In this document: positions 33,174 through 45,129 of the stretch, one piece after another
Position numbering within the stretch: the stretch's first letter is position 1
Layout of the letters: the number at the start of each line of letters is the position of its first letter
Origin: Cytidiella melzeri
Taxonomy: Eukaryota; Basidiomycota; Agaricomycetes; Polyporales; Irpicaceae
Reading direction: 5' to 3'
Length of the DNA: 64,000 bases
Assembly (NCBI GenBank): GCA_022592445.1
Contig: JABYQR010000089.1
Location: 62,001 to 126,000 of the forward strand
Made by a program: the position numbers and the translations under genes
Notes under the pieces: generated by a model
What the model was told of the DNA's origin: nothing
Seen by the model: only the letters and a program-made list of their open reading frames with translations
The model's database searches: none

Positions 33174-34943
33174 CTCTACGTCCAAAGTTTGCAGCTCGAG
33201 TGTGGAGGTACACACAAGCAGTAGATTATATACTGCTTGTTCGAGAGATAGTCGAGTTCACCTGACCGAGATAAGTACGCATGGTGTTACATACCCGGAA
33301 GAATAGAAGGGCCTCCCGGTTCACACTGTCGTAATGAGATGCCAGGGCAGCGGACTTATGGCTGCCGTCACTGCCAACCCGCCACGCTGTACTTGAGGAC
33401 GGACTCCGGTAGGCCGTGACTCCTTATCGCTCGCTGACTGTAGATGATCCATCGGTTTTTTCTCAGAGTAAGAGAATGAAGCGTGGCTCTGAGGAGGTGA
33501 TCACTTGTTAGTAGTGGTCGCTGATCGTTTCGTCCTGTAAAAGGACTTCAACGAGGACTGCTATGGAACAGTAGTCACTTACTGATCATGAACTGAACAC
33601 TGTGCGACTCTGTTCAACTCGGAAACTTACGAGTGGCTCGAATGACGTTGACCTCAGCAGTGGCGATTGTCGTCCTGGATTTCAGAGCACATCTTGCACA
33701 ACAGCAATAAGTAGCTTTCGGATCCGTAGAGAAACATAGTAACAATGAAGAAACAAGTGCCATGGATGAAGTTGAAGTCGGTCAGCGCAACACAACAACG
33801 GCGGCAATCCCCAGAACCTGCCAGCCGTAAAAGGAAAGCCAGCAAGTTTGTCAGCTGCTGCGATGGCGTTTTAAGAATAAAGGAACATGCTGAAATCAAC
33901 GGCCACCTCTAGTTGCCATCTCTGGGTAAGTAGTTAAATTATGCTGCTTTATTTGACATTATAGGAGTAGAAGAGAAGGATCACAAGAGCAATATACGAC
34001 CTTCACGCCTTGATGGATTCGATTTCCACTGATGCTCACACTTCCCTCCTCCCATCATACTTCTCAAGTTGCCCAGCCTCCTTTTCAGCCTCCTGCTTCT
34101 TTCTCTTGTCCTCACTGGTGCGCTGGTCAACTATCAGTTCAAAGTATGACGCCGGTGTAGAGTTCCAGTGAGACCTTCAGCGGTCGTGTAATACAGTCCA
34201 ACTTGGAAGCGTGAGTGTGATTGATTGACGGTTGCGAGTGCTGCAAGTCTGACTACGACTTGGGTTGGGCATGTTCCCTGACACACGACCTCCGACGAGC
34301 TGCGAATGCATGCTTTCGTCGTCTCGACCGCCAAACATGCTTGATGGGAACTCACTCAAGTTTTCATTATAAATGATAGCGTATAGTCAGTTCAAAGCTC
34401 ATAGGGGGTGTGGAGATACCTTAGTTGAAGATTAAGCCCCAAGAACAGACAAAGAGAACCCGGCACCTAGGGGGAAGCCACTTGTTGACGTGCATGAGTC
34501 ACGGAACCCATTCGTGTACACACTAAAGTCTCACATCTCTCGCTGGAAGGCTTGCTCAAGCATGATCCGCCCTGCCGCTATTTTGGAACTTTCCATGGTT
34601 CAAACCTTCAAGGTGTCAGCCCACGCGTCGTACAATGATTCTCACCGCAAACCAAGTAGCTGCGATCACCCTACACCACAAGTGCGTTCGATTGCACCGT
34701 CACGAAGAAGCTTTGTCAGAGCTGTGGTAGCAAGTCGGCCACAATGTCGTTCTCAACGTGAACAAAAAACGCGTTCAATTTCGTCCCAGTATTTCATCTA
34801 GAAACATCACTGCCAGCCAGCCGGCAGATCGACTCCCCACTACACACTAGCAGCTCATCGTGCTCACACCTCTGCCCATGTACCCCCCAGCAAGCGTGAG
34901 ATCGTCAAATTGCTGCGACGCCCCTAAACAAGCCTCCGATAAT
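33174..34943. other. 1.8-kb gene-poor region with a coding-like relic
   Basis: No complete gene was found. On the minus strand, 34036-34168 reads as an open, strongly charged C-terminus (ASYFELIVDQRTSEDKRKKQ, then a basic/acidic tail to a TGA), preceded by a stop, and 34177-34359 is open in the same frame. These may be exons of an unresolved gene or a relic. The rest (33216-33990, 34400-34943) shows nothing recognisable. Confidence 0.35.
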
Positions 34944-35366
34944 TCAGTCGAGGTCGTCGATGGTGTCATCGCCGTTGTTCCTACCATTCCATACCATCAG
35001 CAGAGTCGCATCATAACAAGGCGAAAAGACGACGTACCGGGAGGAAGAAGGTTGGTTGAAGCTCCTAGCTTGATTCGGGAGGAATCCTGCAACGCTCTCG
35101 GTAGTAGATTCTTCTCGGCGATGTTGGCTATGCGCCAAATCATAGCCAGCTGCCACCAGCACAGTTGCACCAACACCCACGCCGAGCGTGCCCAACACGA
35201 TGGCAGTGGTTTTTTGGGCCGCTTTGTGCAGCCCCGACTTTTCATCGGCATCGTCTATGAATTCTGTCTCGGCCTTGGATGACCCAAGGCCCCGAAAGAC
35301 AGGTGCAGACAAAGTGGAGCGAGCGATGGCAAGGAAAGTGAGAGCAAAGACGACGGAGAAGCGCAT
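34944..35366 (-). CDS. small secreted or single-pass membrane protein
   Basis: An ATG at 35366 gives 140 residues if unspliced. The start is a clear signal peptide (MRFSVVFALTFLAIARSTLSA). A second hydrophobic segment (TTAIVLGTLGVGVGATVLVA) follows at about residue 50, so the product may be anchored. A GTACGT at 35037-35042 would end exon 1 after SSS, with several possible acceptors downstream, so the C-terminal ~30 residues are uncertain. No family recognised. Confidence 0.55.
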   Translation of the reverse strand: MRFSVVFALTFLAIARSTLSAPVFRGLGSSKAETEFIDDADEKSGLHKAAQKTTAIVLGTLGVGVGATVLVAAGYDLAHSQHRREESTTESVAGFLPNQARSFNQPSSSRYVVFSPCYDATLLMVWNGRNNGDDTIDDLD

Positions 35367-36178
35367 GATGAAGGAAAAGAGCTTGATGAGCGAAAAGGAC
35401 CGTATGCGAGATTTGTGATGAAAGGAGGTTAAAGCTAACTTAGAATCAGAAGGAGCTTCCAAAAACCCTATAGTGGGAAGATGATACTCACCAACCGGTG
35501 CTTGAGGTGGGGGAATGATTCGAAGAACTCTCAGAGCTGAGGAGAATTGGCGTGCGGTACTGTTATCGATATTTATATGAGCGTCTAACACTGAAACTCG
35601 GACATGAAACGCTCCTGTGCCTGCGCCAGCCAAGCACACTGAGTCTCGTACACGAAATCTGCAACGCCCTTTGCAAACAAGGTTGTTTCAGGTCTTCGAA
35701 TGTAGCCTCGTATCCAGACGTTTACTTAACACCGACAACTTCATTTGATTTGTGATTCTGAGTATGACGTAGGAAGAAGGCATCAGGTAAATAATCCAAA
35801 AAAACAATGATCCTGCGCGCCAGACATCATAATGTTGTCCGTATAAGGCAGGTATTTACGTTGCACTGCAAAGGGGTGCGGCGAGCAATGTAAAGTATCA
35901 TAAAGTCCCGTCACTCAATGTAAATCAGTAGCAGTAGTAATGTTACATAGTGTGAATCATTATTATATGTCACCTGCGAAGGGCATTAGTCAGCTATTAC
36001 TGCAGCTGGCAGTGTCAGCAAATTTACACAGAAACATAACCTTTGTTCATTCCTAAAAATTGCCCTCCAAACTGCCTTGTCAGGACACCTAATACTGTTC
36101 TTTCACAACTGTCCAAGTTATTCAAGGATCACAACAAGCATCACTACTGCTGCCACCACTGCATTTGACAACAACAAC
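35367..36178. other. intergenic region leading into the transposon-rich half
   Basis: No convincing ORF. The last ~200 bp end in a CAA-rich stretch that continues on the other side of the solo LTR at 36179-36870, so it belongs to one older sequence split by that insertion. Confidence 0.4.
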
Positions 36179-36870
36179 TGTAACAGTTAAGGTTACTACT
36201 CACCAGGTAAGTTGATAAACTGGGGGGAGTTGATGGAGATAGAGAGTAAGAGGTGTGGTGAGCGAAGTACTGTGAGGTACTGAGTAGTCCTAGTTCAACA
36301 GAGTGGATAAGACTGAGGGGATATGCCCTCAGGAGTGCCTCTATATATACATGAAGGGGAGGACCCCAGGTACTACCCTAAGACCCCTAATACCTACATG
36401 AGTAAGCGAAGTAATCTACCTTACTAAGCATGCCCTATGCCCTAGTGGTGCCACTTCAATAATCAACCAATAGCAATTGTCCCCATGACCTGACCCCATG
36501 ACCCAGCTCCAAGGCTAAACTTGTTCTAGCTTGTTTCAAGACAAGGCTAGACTTTTCCAGAAGGTTCTATGAACTATGACATCATCTAATGGAATGTTCT
36601 ATACTATGACATCATAGTTCCAGCAAGTTCCACAAGGTTCCAGAGAGTTCTATCATGTGATACACAGATAAGGAAAGGAGCGCATCAGCACATCAGAGAC
36701 AGGAGGCGCATCAGCGCATCAATTGATAGGCACTGAGAATAAGCGCCGGAATAGGCGCCTGATAAGCGCCAGATAAGCGCTGGATAAGCGCTTGACAAGT
36801 GCTTAAATATTCCCAATAATACCGTTGCCTGGTAAGGCAAGTCTTGTAGAAACATTGAAAATCTGTGACA
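36179..36870 (+). mobile_element. solo LTR, family 1, copy 1
   Basis: 692 bp beginning TGTAACAGTTAAGG and ending AAAATCTGTGACA, flanked by ACAAC on both sides (36174-36178, 36871-36875). A second copy lies at 48580-49288. It contains a TATA motif (CTATATATACATG) near 36343 and a run of GATAAGCGC/GGCGCC-rich units near its 3' end. No internal retrotransposon domain is adjacent on either side, so this is a solo LTR. Confidence 0.85.
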
Positions 36871-37556
36871 ACAACAACAACAGCTGCCAGTACCAGGATC
36901 GCTACCACTAACACCACCACTACCTCCTACCACCATGGGCCACCGTTCAAGCATTACACAACTCAGACAACAGTGACTACTATCCCTGCAACCACGACTC
37001 ATCCAAATTTGACAGACACGTCATAACTCGACACTCCGCACTACTGTCTTTGATCTGAAAATCTCACCCGACGCCTGTTTATCTCTCTGACTTCATCCTC
37101 ATCTACCTCTCTCTCGTTATCCCCTCACACAGTACTGACGTCCCTGAGCCTGACAACTGCTAGGACTGAGAGCTCACGTCTGGACCCCAGGTGAGTCACT
37201 ACTAGTGTGAGGCCTGTTTCACAGACTTCAGGCCCTAGTTCCCCCTGGATTCCTTTGCAGCCGCCAACTTGCGTGAACCTTGGTTCATACACCATGATGT
37301 GCTGCTGTCCACACAAGATGTGACATTTTGCTGGTGCTACCATGGACATAGCCTCTGTTGTTGCTAACATGTATACTCACGTGGCAGCACCCAATGCCCC
37401 ATCAACGAAACACCCAGATGCTTTGCATTCCCGAGCAATTTAGCATGCTACATACTGGTGATTGCCACACCCCAGAAACCCGCAATCTCATCACCTCTTG
37501 AGTGAGCATATGCACTGCATTTCTTCTAGTGTTACATTTCTGATGCCTTAGCAAAG
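36871..37556. other. older unassigned sequence between solo LTR and gypsy element
   Basis: Contains no gene I can support. The gypsy element inserted at its right end (TSD CAAAG at 37552-37556); the same sequence resumes at 46687. Confidence 0.4.
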
Positions 37557-38316
37557 TGTCATGGATGGCCTGACTAGCCCTTAATTTTTGCAATTTACCT
37601 CTTGTTTTTATCTGTAAAACTCCGGGCTGCAGCTCAGTTGCAACCTTCTCTGCATACACTCCCTTTTCACGTCTATTAAAGCGCCCGTATCACGTGGCTT
37701 AGATGCTCCACACGGTCACATTACTTGCTACTACGTCACACTGGCATGTGACTTAGCTTAAGTAAGACCACATGGCTACAAGCACATGGCTCAGCCCATA
37801 GCTAGGGTTTGACGTCATAGATACTGTCCACATGGGCTCCTTATTGTTCTTTCCCTATTGTTCTCTTTATGGAAGGATGTTCTCACAGGTGTGGGAATGG
37901 AATACAATAGTTGGTCTCCTTTTAGATAGATTCTCTCACGGATAGAGTTCTTGGCAAGGTCTAGACAATAGCTATTGTTCTCCTTTAGGTAGTCCTTTTG
38001 TTCTTCGTTCACATGGCTTCTTGCAAAGCCTGCCCTCAACATGGTCTGTGCGCAGGTCCCTGAAGTCTATATAAGCAGCTACATGTACGCTCCTAGCCCC
38101 CATCTCGACCTCTTGGTCTTTACTGGGCTAGGTAAGCAAAACCCCTCGGTACTACATAGCTAGTAGTACCCAATACTAACTTGGTCTTTACTGGGCTAGC
38201 AACTTGAACAAAGTCTGATAGCTGGTGAAAGCATTGTGCTCTACGCCTGCCACCACCTCCTTGTCGTTTTCCACTTCGTGTCCCTGTTTGTCACGTCGAG
38301 CCCCGTCTCCGTGTCA
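37557..38316 (+). repeat. 5' LTR of the gypsy element
   Basis: 760 bp, TGTCATGGATGG ... CTCCGTGTCA. It holds a TATA motif (GTCTATATAAGC) near 38067. A strongly diverged relative in opposite orientation is at 55068-55750. Confidence 0.92.
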
Positions 38317-38457
38317 TTAGGTTGAGATTGTTGTGAAACCCTGGGTTCCCCCATTCCCACTGTTTAATTTATTCCTGTTTGACGAGTACGTCTCCGGTCT
38401 TCTCATACCGTTGAGCTACACTTACGTCGTCCGTTTCTACCCCCTGCGCGTCGTTTA

Positions 38458-40371
38458 GTGCCTAAAGACACGCGCCCCCGTTTCTCCAAGACCCTCCCTA
38501 CCACAGAGCCTCAGCTCAAGGGGGGTCTTCCACCATCTTTCCTTGACGCTCTCGCTGAAAAGCGTAAGAGTGGTCAACCTCATTGCTGGTCTGACAAAGA
38601 CCTGGTCACCGTCGCGAAGTACGTGTCCAAGAAGCCGCCTGTCAAAGGCATCACCCTCACCGTCCCCTCTTACGAGGAAAACCGACAACTTCGCGCCTCC
38701 GCACGAGCATACGGAGAACGAGCTGCTGAGGAGCGTGACCGCACCTTAGCCGAGCAACACATCCACAAGCTCACTCTCGCACAGCGACTAGCAAAACTCC
38801 CTGCGCCAACTCCCGCCCCCGCAGCACCCAAACCGGTACTCATCGACTTTAAAAAGTTGTCGCCGGTAGATCTCGTCGGCATCTTCAGGCCAAAACTCAC
38901 CGCCGTCCGCACTCGCTTGCAAGCTCTCACGGAGCTTGAAGAACTCCTAAACTGTGCCAACCCCGACCACCGTCGCGCGCTGCTTCACCTTGTCAACAAG
39001 GTCAATCGTTTCCTCAACCGAGTCGACAATCTCGCACCCATCACAGCAGACCGCGAGTGGCAACTCCTGGACTGGGGTTGCAAAGCAATTGGGAAAGTTT
39101 CCTTCAAGCAGCTTCGTAAAAACTATGATAGAGTTTTAGCACAACTTAACGTAGTCAATAGTGATAGCTACTTCGAGTGGATTTAGACAATCCACGGTTT
39201 TTTGCCCATCACGTCGTCTAGCCTCCCCTGCTACAATTACATACACTTCTTTGATTCGAGCGCGGTCACAGACGACCACTTCTACGAAGGCGTATTCTAC
39301 GAGTGTGACGAACAACCGTGCCCAAATCGGTACACTCAGGCAGACCCAACAGAAGCGGTCAACAGCAAATATTTTGAGCACCACCAGACTCCGACCGAAG
39401 AAAATCGTCATCTCATCACCCAAGAAGACATGGACCCCAACCAGCCCGCCGCCCCTGCTGCTCCAGCTGCCCCAGTTGTCAACCTGAGTCAGCAGGACGT
39501 CCTAAATATGTTGGGCATCCTGACACAAAGGATGGTTGACCTTACCAATCAGGTGGCTGCACTTGCAGCTGCACAGACACCAGCGGTTGCCGCTGCTACC
39601 CACACTTCTTGGGAAAGAAGCATTGTCGAGAAACCAGTCTCCTTCAAGGGGAAAACATCGTCGGAAGCCCGGCTCTTCCGCCACGCGTTCATAGTATGGG
39701 CGCAAAATCAAGGAAAAGCGTTCTTCCAGCAAGACGCGCAAGGCCAGGTCCGGGTGGACAACAATGGCGCGAGGATTTTCGATCCTCACAAACTCATCAC
39801 CAGCGCCCTGTCCTTCATGCAGGACGACACTGCCGACTGGGCTCGCCCTCATATTGAGGAGCTGGCCAGTAGCAAACCAGCTTTTGGCAACAGCTGGGAT
39901 ACGTTTATCGAGGCTTTCAAAGCCAAATTTGAGCCAATAGACGCTGTCATGGAAGCTAAGACGAAAATAGCTAACATGAAGCAAGGCAACAAGACCTTTG
40001 CCGCCCACATCTCCGAGTTTGAGACTTGGGCCCCTCGCACTGGCTGGAGCCAGCAGGACCTCTTTGACCGCCTCAAGTCGAGCTTGAGCACCGAGTACTT
40101 GCAACGTGTCTCGTACTTTCAAACCCGCGCCACCACCTATGACGCACTCAAAGACCAATGCAAAGCGGTCGATGCTCAACCTGCCGACCTCCGCAACAGC
40201 ACCGGCAAGGTCATGGTGGACAGTTCGTCGGGGCACGGCAAATCCCATCAGCAGGCGTTCCGCGATCCCAACGCTATGGAGATCGATGCCTCCCGTTCTC
40301 TGCCTTGTTTGACTCGCTCTTCGCGGGTCTGGGCAAACAGGAGATCTTCCAGAAATGGAAGAAGGAGATGA
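38458..40371 (+). pseudogene. gag region of the gypsy element, with one in-frame UAG
   Basis: A single frame is open from just after the TGA at 38380-38382 to 40371, except for TAG at 39184-39186. The first ~240 codons contain no Met, so their start codon is lost, non-AUG or upstream of a splice. After the TAG the first Met is at 39430 (MDPNQPAAPAAP), a typical gag start, followed by the retrotransposon gag core (FKGKTSSEARLFRHAFIVWA, WDTFIEAFKAKFEP, YLQRVSYFQTRATTYDALKD). The zinc knuckles (CSVCGSKNHKKRD and CNHCGGTGHWGAVC) come next at about 40380-40490, but in two other frames, so at least two frameshifts separate them from gag. Confidence 0.75.
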
Positions 40372-40683
40372 GCAAGCGCTGCTCGGTTTGTGGGTCCAAG
40401 AACCACAAAAAGAGGGACTCGAAGCACCCGATGACCCGGTCTGCAACCACTGCGGTGGCACCGGTCACTGGGGGGCAGTTTGCCTGAAACGGCTCCAAGG
40501 CGTCCCTAAGGGACAAAAAGTCGCTGCTACCTCGTCGACCTCGTTGATTACTACTGCAGCCAAGCAAGACGCATCCAACGACAAGGATGCTAAGATTGCT
40601 GCGCTCAAGGACATGCTGACATCCAGAAGAAGCAAATGGATGAGATGGCAGCCAAAATCAATGCGGTTTTTTGAAGCGGACTC

Positions 40684-43600
40684 GTGACACAGCCGCAGCT
40701 GCAAGTCCCCCAGATACCCTGTCCCTGCCTCCTTCGTCTCCTGTCTTCTGCCTCGTCTTCCTCGTGTACAACGTCTACTCCATGCCCGTCGTCTACTATC
40801 TCCTCGTGTACTATATCGTTGCTAGATCGGTTATCGTCTCATTTCCGTGTACATGTACTAGTTAAAGGTCTGAATAGAAGCATTCGCGTTCCTGCTATAA
40901 TCGATTCAGGAGCTACGGCTTTATTCATCAGTCACCAGTTCGTCAAGAAGCATAAGATTATTCAGCACCCGCTCGAAAGGGTCATCTCATTGCATAACAT
41001 TGACGGAACTAAGAATAAAGCTGGCGGATTAACGCACTTCGTTCGCCTTACACTCACAGTCGGAGATCACACGGAAAAGCAGAGTTTCTCGTCACGGACT
41101 TAGGTCCAGAAGACGTCATTCTTGGGCTACCATGGCTCAAGCGCGTAAACCCTACCGTTAACTGGGAAAAAGGAGAAATGACAATTCGAGCGGCTCGGAA
41201 GAATCTCCTAATGAACCTTCCAGAAGGTTGATGGTAATCGCAAAGAACATAGGCAGTGGGTCAAAGCCGGTATTATCCAAGACACCACTGACGAAGTCTG
41301 GTGTATGGCCGGCTTCACCTACTCTACTAAGCTTGCTGCCGAAGCAAACGAAGCTAAAGCTCAGCGCTCCTTCAAAGACATCGTTCCATCAGAGTACCAC
41401 AGACACGCTAAAGTCTTCTCTGAGGAAGAATCTAATCGGCTACCCCAGCATCAGCCCTGGGACCATTCGATTGATCTCAAACCAGACACTCCTGAGACCA
41501 TCAAATCAAAAGTTTACCTATGCCCCTGAAAAACAAGCCGAGCTTGACAAGTTCATTCAGGAGAACCTGTCAAAAGGTTACATCACGCCTTCTAAGTCTC
41601 CGATGGCTTCTCCAGTCTTCTTCATCAAAAAGAAGGATAACAAACACCGACTTATTCAGGACTATCGTAAACTCAACGACATCACTGTAAAGAATCGTTA
41701 CCCACTACCGCTTGCTACCGACATTATCAACAAGCTCAAGGGTGCAAAGATCTTCACCAAATTTGATGTTCGTTGGGGATATCACAATGTCCGCATCAAA
41801 GAAGGAGATGAGTACAAAGCGGCTTTCGTTACCAACCGAGGACTTTTCGAACCTAAAGTCATGTTCTTCGGTCTCACGAACTCACCCGCTACCTTCCAAG
41901 CTCTGATGGACAACATCTTCGCCGACCTCGTGGCCGAGGGCAAGGTGGCTGTCTATCTAGATGACATCTTGATCTGGAGTAACAACCTGACAGAGCACCG
42001 CAAGGTTGTTCATGAAGTCCTCGAGCGACTTCAGCAGCACGATCTGTATCTTCGTCCGGAAAAGTGCGAGTTTGAGAAATCTGAGATGAGTACCTCGGGT
42101 TGATCATTCGCGCTGGCGAAGTAGCTATGGACCCTGTCAAAGTCCAAGCAGTTTCTACGTGGCCACACCCAAGAACCTCAAAGAAGTCAGAGGATTCATC
42201 GGGTTTGCCAACTTCTACCGCCGCTTCATTCAAGACTTCTCAAAGCACGCACGCCTCTACACAACCTGACTAAGAAGGACGTACCGTTCGTCTGGGGTCC
42301 AGCACAGCAGACTGCCTTCACGTTGCTAAAGAAGGCCTTTACCACTAAGCCTATCTTGGCAGTCTGGGACCCTGAACTCCCTACACGTCTAGAAGTCGAT
42401 GCCTCGGGCTATGCACCGGTGGAATCATCTCCCAGAAATCGAAGGAAGATGGATTCTACCACCCTATCGCCTACCGGTCCGCCTCTATGACTGAAGCAGA
42501 ACGTAACTACGAAATCTTTGATTGGGAGATGTTAGCCATCACCGAGGCTCTCAAAGATTGGCGCCACTACCTGAGGGGCTCAAGGAACCGTTTGAGATCT
42601 GGACAGATCACGCAAACCTGCAATACTGGAAGACTGCGCAACACCTCACTCGACGTCAAGCACGTTGGTCATTACTTTTGGCTGACTTCGACTTCGTGTT
42701 GGTACACAAGCCCGGCAGTACCATGATACACGCTGATCCACTCTCTCGTCTTCACTCTCACGCTGTCACGGACGAAGAAGACAACAAGGATCAGGTGGTA
42801 CTGAAACCGGAACACTTCCGGATCCTTGCTACCAGTGCGCTCGCCACTGCTTCTCCACTCGAATCAAAGATCCGAGAATGCACGGAGCAAGAAGCAGAAG
42901 TTGCACAAGCTCTTGCTACCCTTCACAAGAAGGGTCCTCGCAAACTTGTCGGCAATTTACTCGAATGGGAAGAGAGTGACAGGCTCATCTATTACAAAGG
43001 AAAACTCTACATCCCTAACAACAAAGAGCTCCGTCACAAAATCGTCAAATCTTGCCATGACACACCCGCGGCTGGTCATCCGGGCAAACACGGCACCATA
43101 GAGCTAGTCTCACAACACTATTGGTGGCCAAAGATGAATGCCTTTGTCGAGACTTACGTACTAGGTTGTGATCGCTGTCAACACTATAAGTCAGCTCCGC
43201 ACCCTAGAGCAGTACTACAGCCTCAGGAAACTCCGGCCAGACCTTGGAAACACGTCGGAGTAGATCTCATCACTCAGCTACCACCTTCTAAGGGATTTGA
43301 TTCAATCGCGGTCTACGTCGACCATTACTCAGATCAAACGCACATCATCCCCACCACCACTAAGGTTAACGCTGAGGGGATTGCCAATCTACATTACAAA
43401 GAAGTATTCCGACTTCACGGCATTCCCAAGAAGGTGTTCTCTGACCGAGGACCCCAGTTTGCAGCGCGCTTCATGCGTGCGCTGTCAAGAACACAACCAA
43501 ACTCTTATGAAGAGCGAGGAAGTGACGACGGGGAAGGAACGACGAGCGAACTCGCGTGGACAATGACGACAGGGGTAATGATGATGAAAAGGGGGAGAGA

Positions 43601-44964
43601 CGACGACGAGGGAGCAGCTGACGATGAGCTAAAGACCAGGATATATTAGCACAGTGGTGAGACTAGTACAAGGTGAACGTCACCTAAAGACCAGGAGGTA
43701 GAATCTGAGGTCGTTAGGGAGCCACAGGGTGGGTTTATATACATCTCAGACAAGGACCCCTGGTACCGGGTCTGTACTCCTAACACTGCGGTGGGAACGT
43801 ATGGTGTGCTATGGTGCGATGTTCTACAATGTTCCACAATGTTCCAGCACCTTCTATGATCATGTGACAAGTCTGTCACATGCACTTGATCACATGCAGT
43901 AGCCATGTACCATCGATAAGATAAGATAAAGAAATTAAAAGGAAAAGAAAGGGAAAAAGTGTGCATGTTCGTGACATGCGCTCTATCACCGCTTAGGCAT
44001 AGAGACTGGTTTTACAACCGCCTATCATCCGCAAGGAAATGGCAAAGTCAAACGCAAAAACCAGGATATCGAACAGTACCTGCGTCTATTCTGTCAGCAA
44101 CAACAAGACGACTGGGTTGATCATCTGCCAGCGGCTGAGTTTGCACTCAACTTGCGAGTACATGCGGGTAATTCACAAACACCGTTTGAGGTCATCTACG
44201 GATATTGCCCCGACTTCACCATACCAGTCGGCAAGCAAAGCAATATCCTGTCGCTTGATGAGCGCCTTGACAACATGGCTCGAGTACGCAAAGAGACCGA
44301 AGCAGCTCTTCGTCTAAGCAAAGAAAAGATGAAGCAACTTTACGAGTCTGAGAAGCGCTCTCCACGCGTCTTCCAAGTAGGGGACATGGTCTGGCTAAAT
44401 GCTAAGAACGTCCAGATTCACCAGGCTACCCCTAAACTCGGTCCTCGACAACTCGGCCCGTACAAGGTCATCGAACGCATTGGCGATCTCAATTACAAAC
44501 TCGATCTACCCAGCTATCTCCAAATCCACCCTGTCTTCCATATCAACCGTCTAAGTCCCTGGCACGACAACGGCAAAAACGTACCTCCACCTCCTGATCC
44601 TATTGTCATAGACGGAGAAGAGCAGTACATTGTTGAGAAAGTGCTAGACAGCAGGCTACACGGACGATGGAAGAAAGTGCAATTCCTAGTCAAATGGGAA
44701 GGGTATTCAGACGGACACAATAGCTGGGAACCAGTCGAAAACCTTGAGAATAGTCAAGAAGCAATTGACGACTTCTACAAAGCAAACCCCGGACCGCCCC
44801 GGGTCATCAAAGCTTTACTCTTCGCGGATCTCCGCTCGCACTTTCGGAAATTCAATACCCAGACCGACCCCGCTTTCCTTCGCACAATCTATCCATCTAC
44901 ATACGATCTTAGCTGGGATGAAGGCAAACACATCGGTCTGGATATCTCAAGAACATCACACTGA
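40684..44964 (+). pseudogene. pol of the gypsy element: protease, RT, RNase H, integrase, chromodomain (frameshifted)
   Basis: Protease: IDSGATALFISHQF near 40900. RT: 41520-42230, with RLIQDYRKLNDITVKNRYPL and the catalytic VYLDDILI at 41951-41974. RNase H: about 42300-42740 in pieces. Integrase: HHCC zinc domain (CHDTPAAGHPGKHG, CDRCQHY) then the DDE domain (VGVDLITQLPP, FSDRGPQFAARFMRA), interrupted by a solo LTR at 43483 and resumed at 43982 (TAYHPQGNGKVKRKNQ). Chromodomain: YIVEKVLDSR, FLVKWEGYSDGHNSWEP at about 44625-44740; stop at 44962. Single-base shifts are apparent near 41100, 41230, 41525, 42100, 42165, 42255, 42415 and 42580. The copy cannot make a full polyprotein. The chromodomain suggests targeting to histone-marked chromatin. 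Confidence 0.9.
43483..43976 (+). mobile_element. solo LTR inserted in the integrase coding region
   Basis: 494 bp, TGTCAAGAACAC ... TTCGTGACA, flanked by TGCGC on both sides (43478-43482 and 43977-43981). Removing the insert and one TGCGC rejoins the integrase frame exactly (FMRAL to YHRLGIETG). The element family has no other copy that I can recognise in this window. Confidence 0.92.
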
Positions 44965-45116
44965 CGGGTAACGTCGAGTCAACGACACCAGAAGGGGAGA
45001 AACTTCCTAGCATCCTTCTGACTAGACAATCGGGGCAATTCTGCTGAATCCCTGTAGACGGGTAGAAGACCTCTATCACCACAGCACAGTGATGCTTTGC
45101 GAGGACGCTCGATTTT

Positions 45117-45129
45117 AGGAGGGGGGTAA
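45117..45129 (+). other. polypurine tract of the gypsy element
   Basis: AGGAGGGGGGTAA directly abuts the 3' LTR start (TGTCATGG at 45130), as expected for the plus-strand DNA primer. Confidence 0.8.

Noticed and set aside
37815..38042. 75-codon ORF repeated identically at 46179-46406
   Set aside because: It is LTR sequence; identity of the two copies reflects the LTR pair, not a gene family.
38317..38360. Candidate tRNA primer-binding site after the 5' LTR
   Set aside because: No convincing TGG-initiated match to a tRNA 3' end could be recognised by eye, and no clear self-priming complement was found.
39502..40461. 319-codon minus-strand ORF across gag
   Set aside because: Antisense shadow; the plus strand has clear gag similarity and codon structure.
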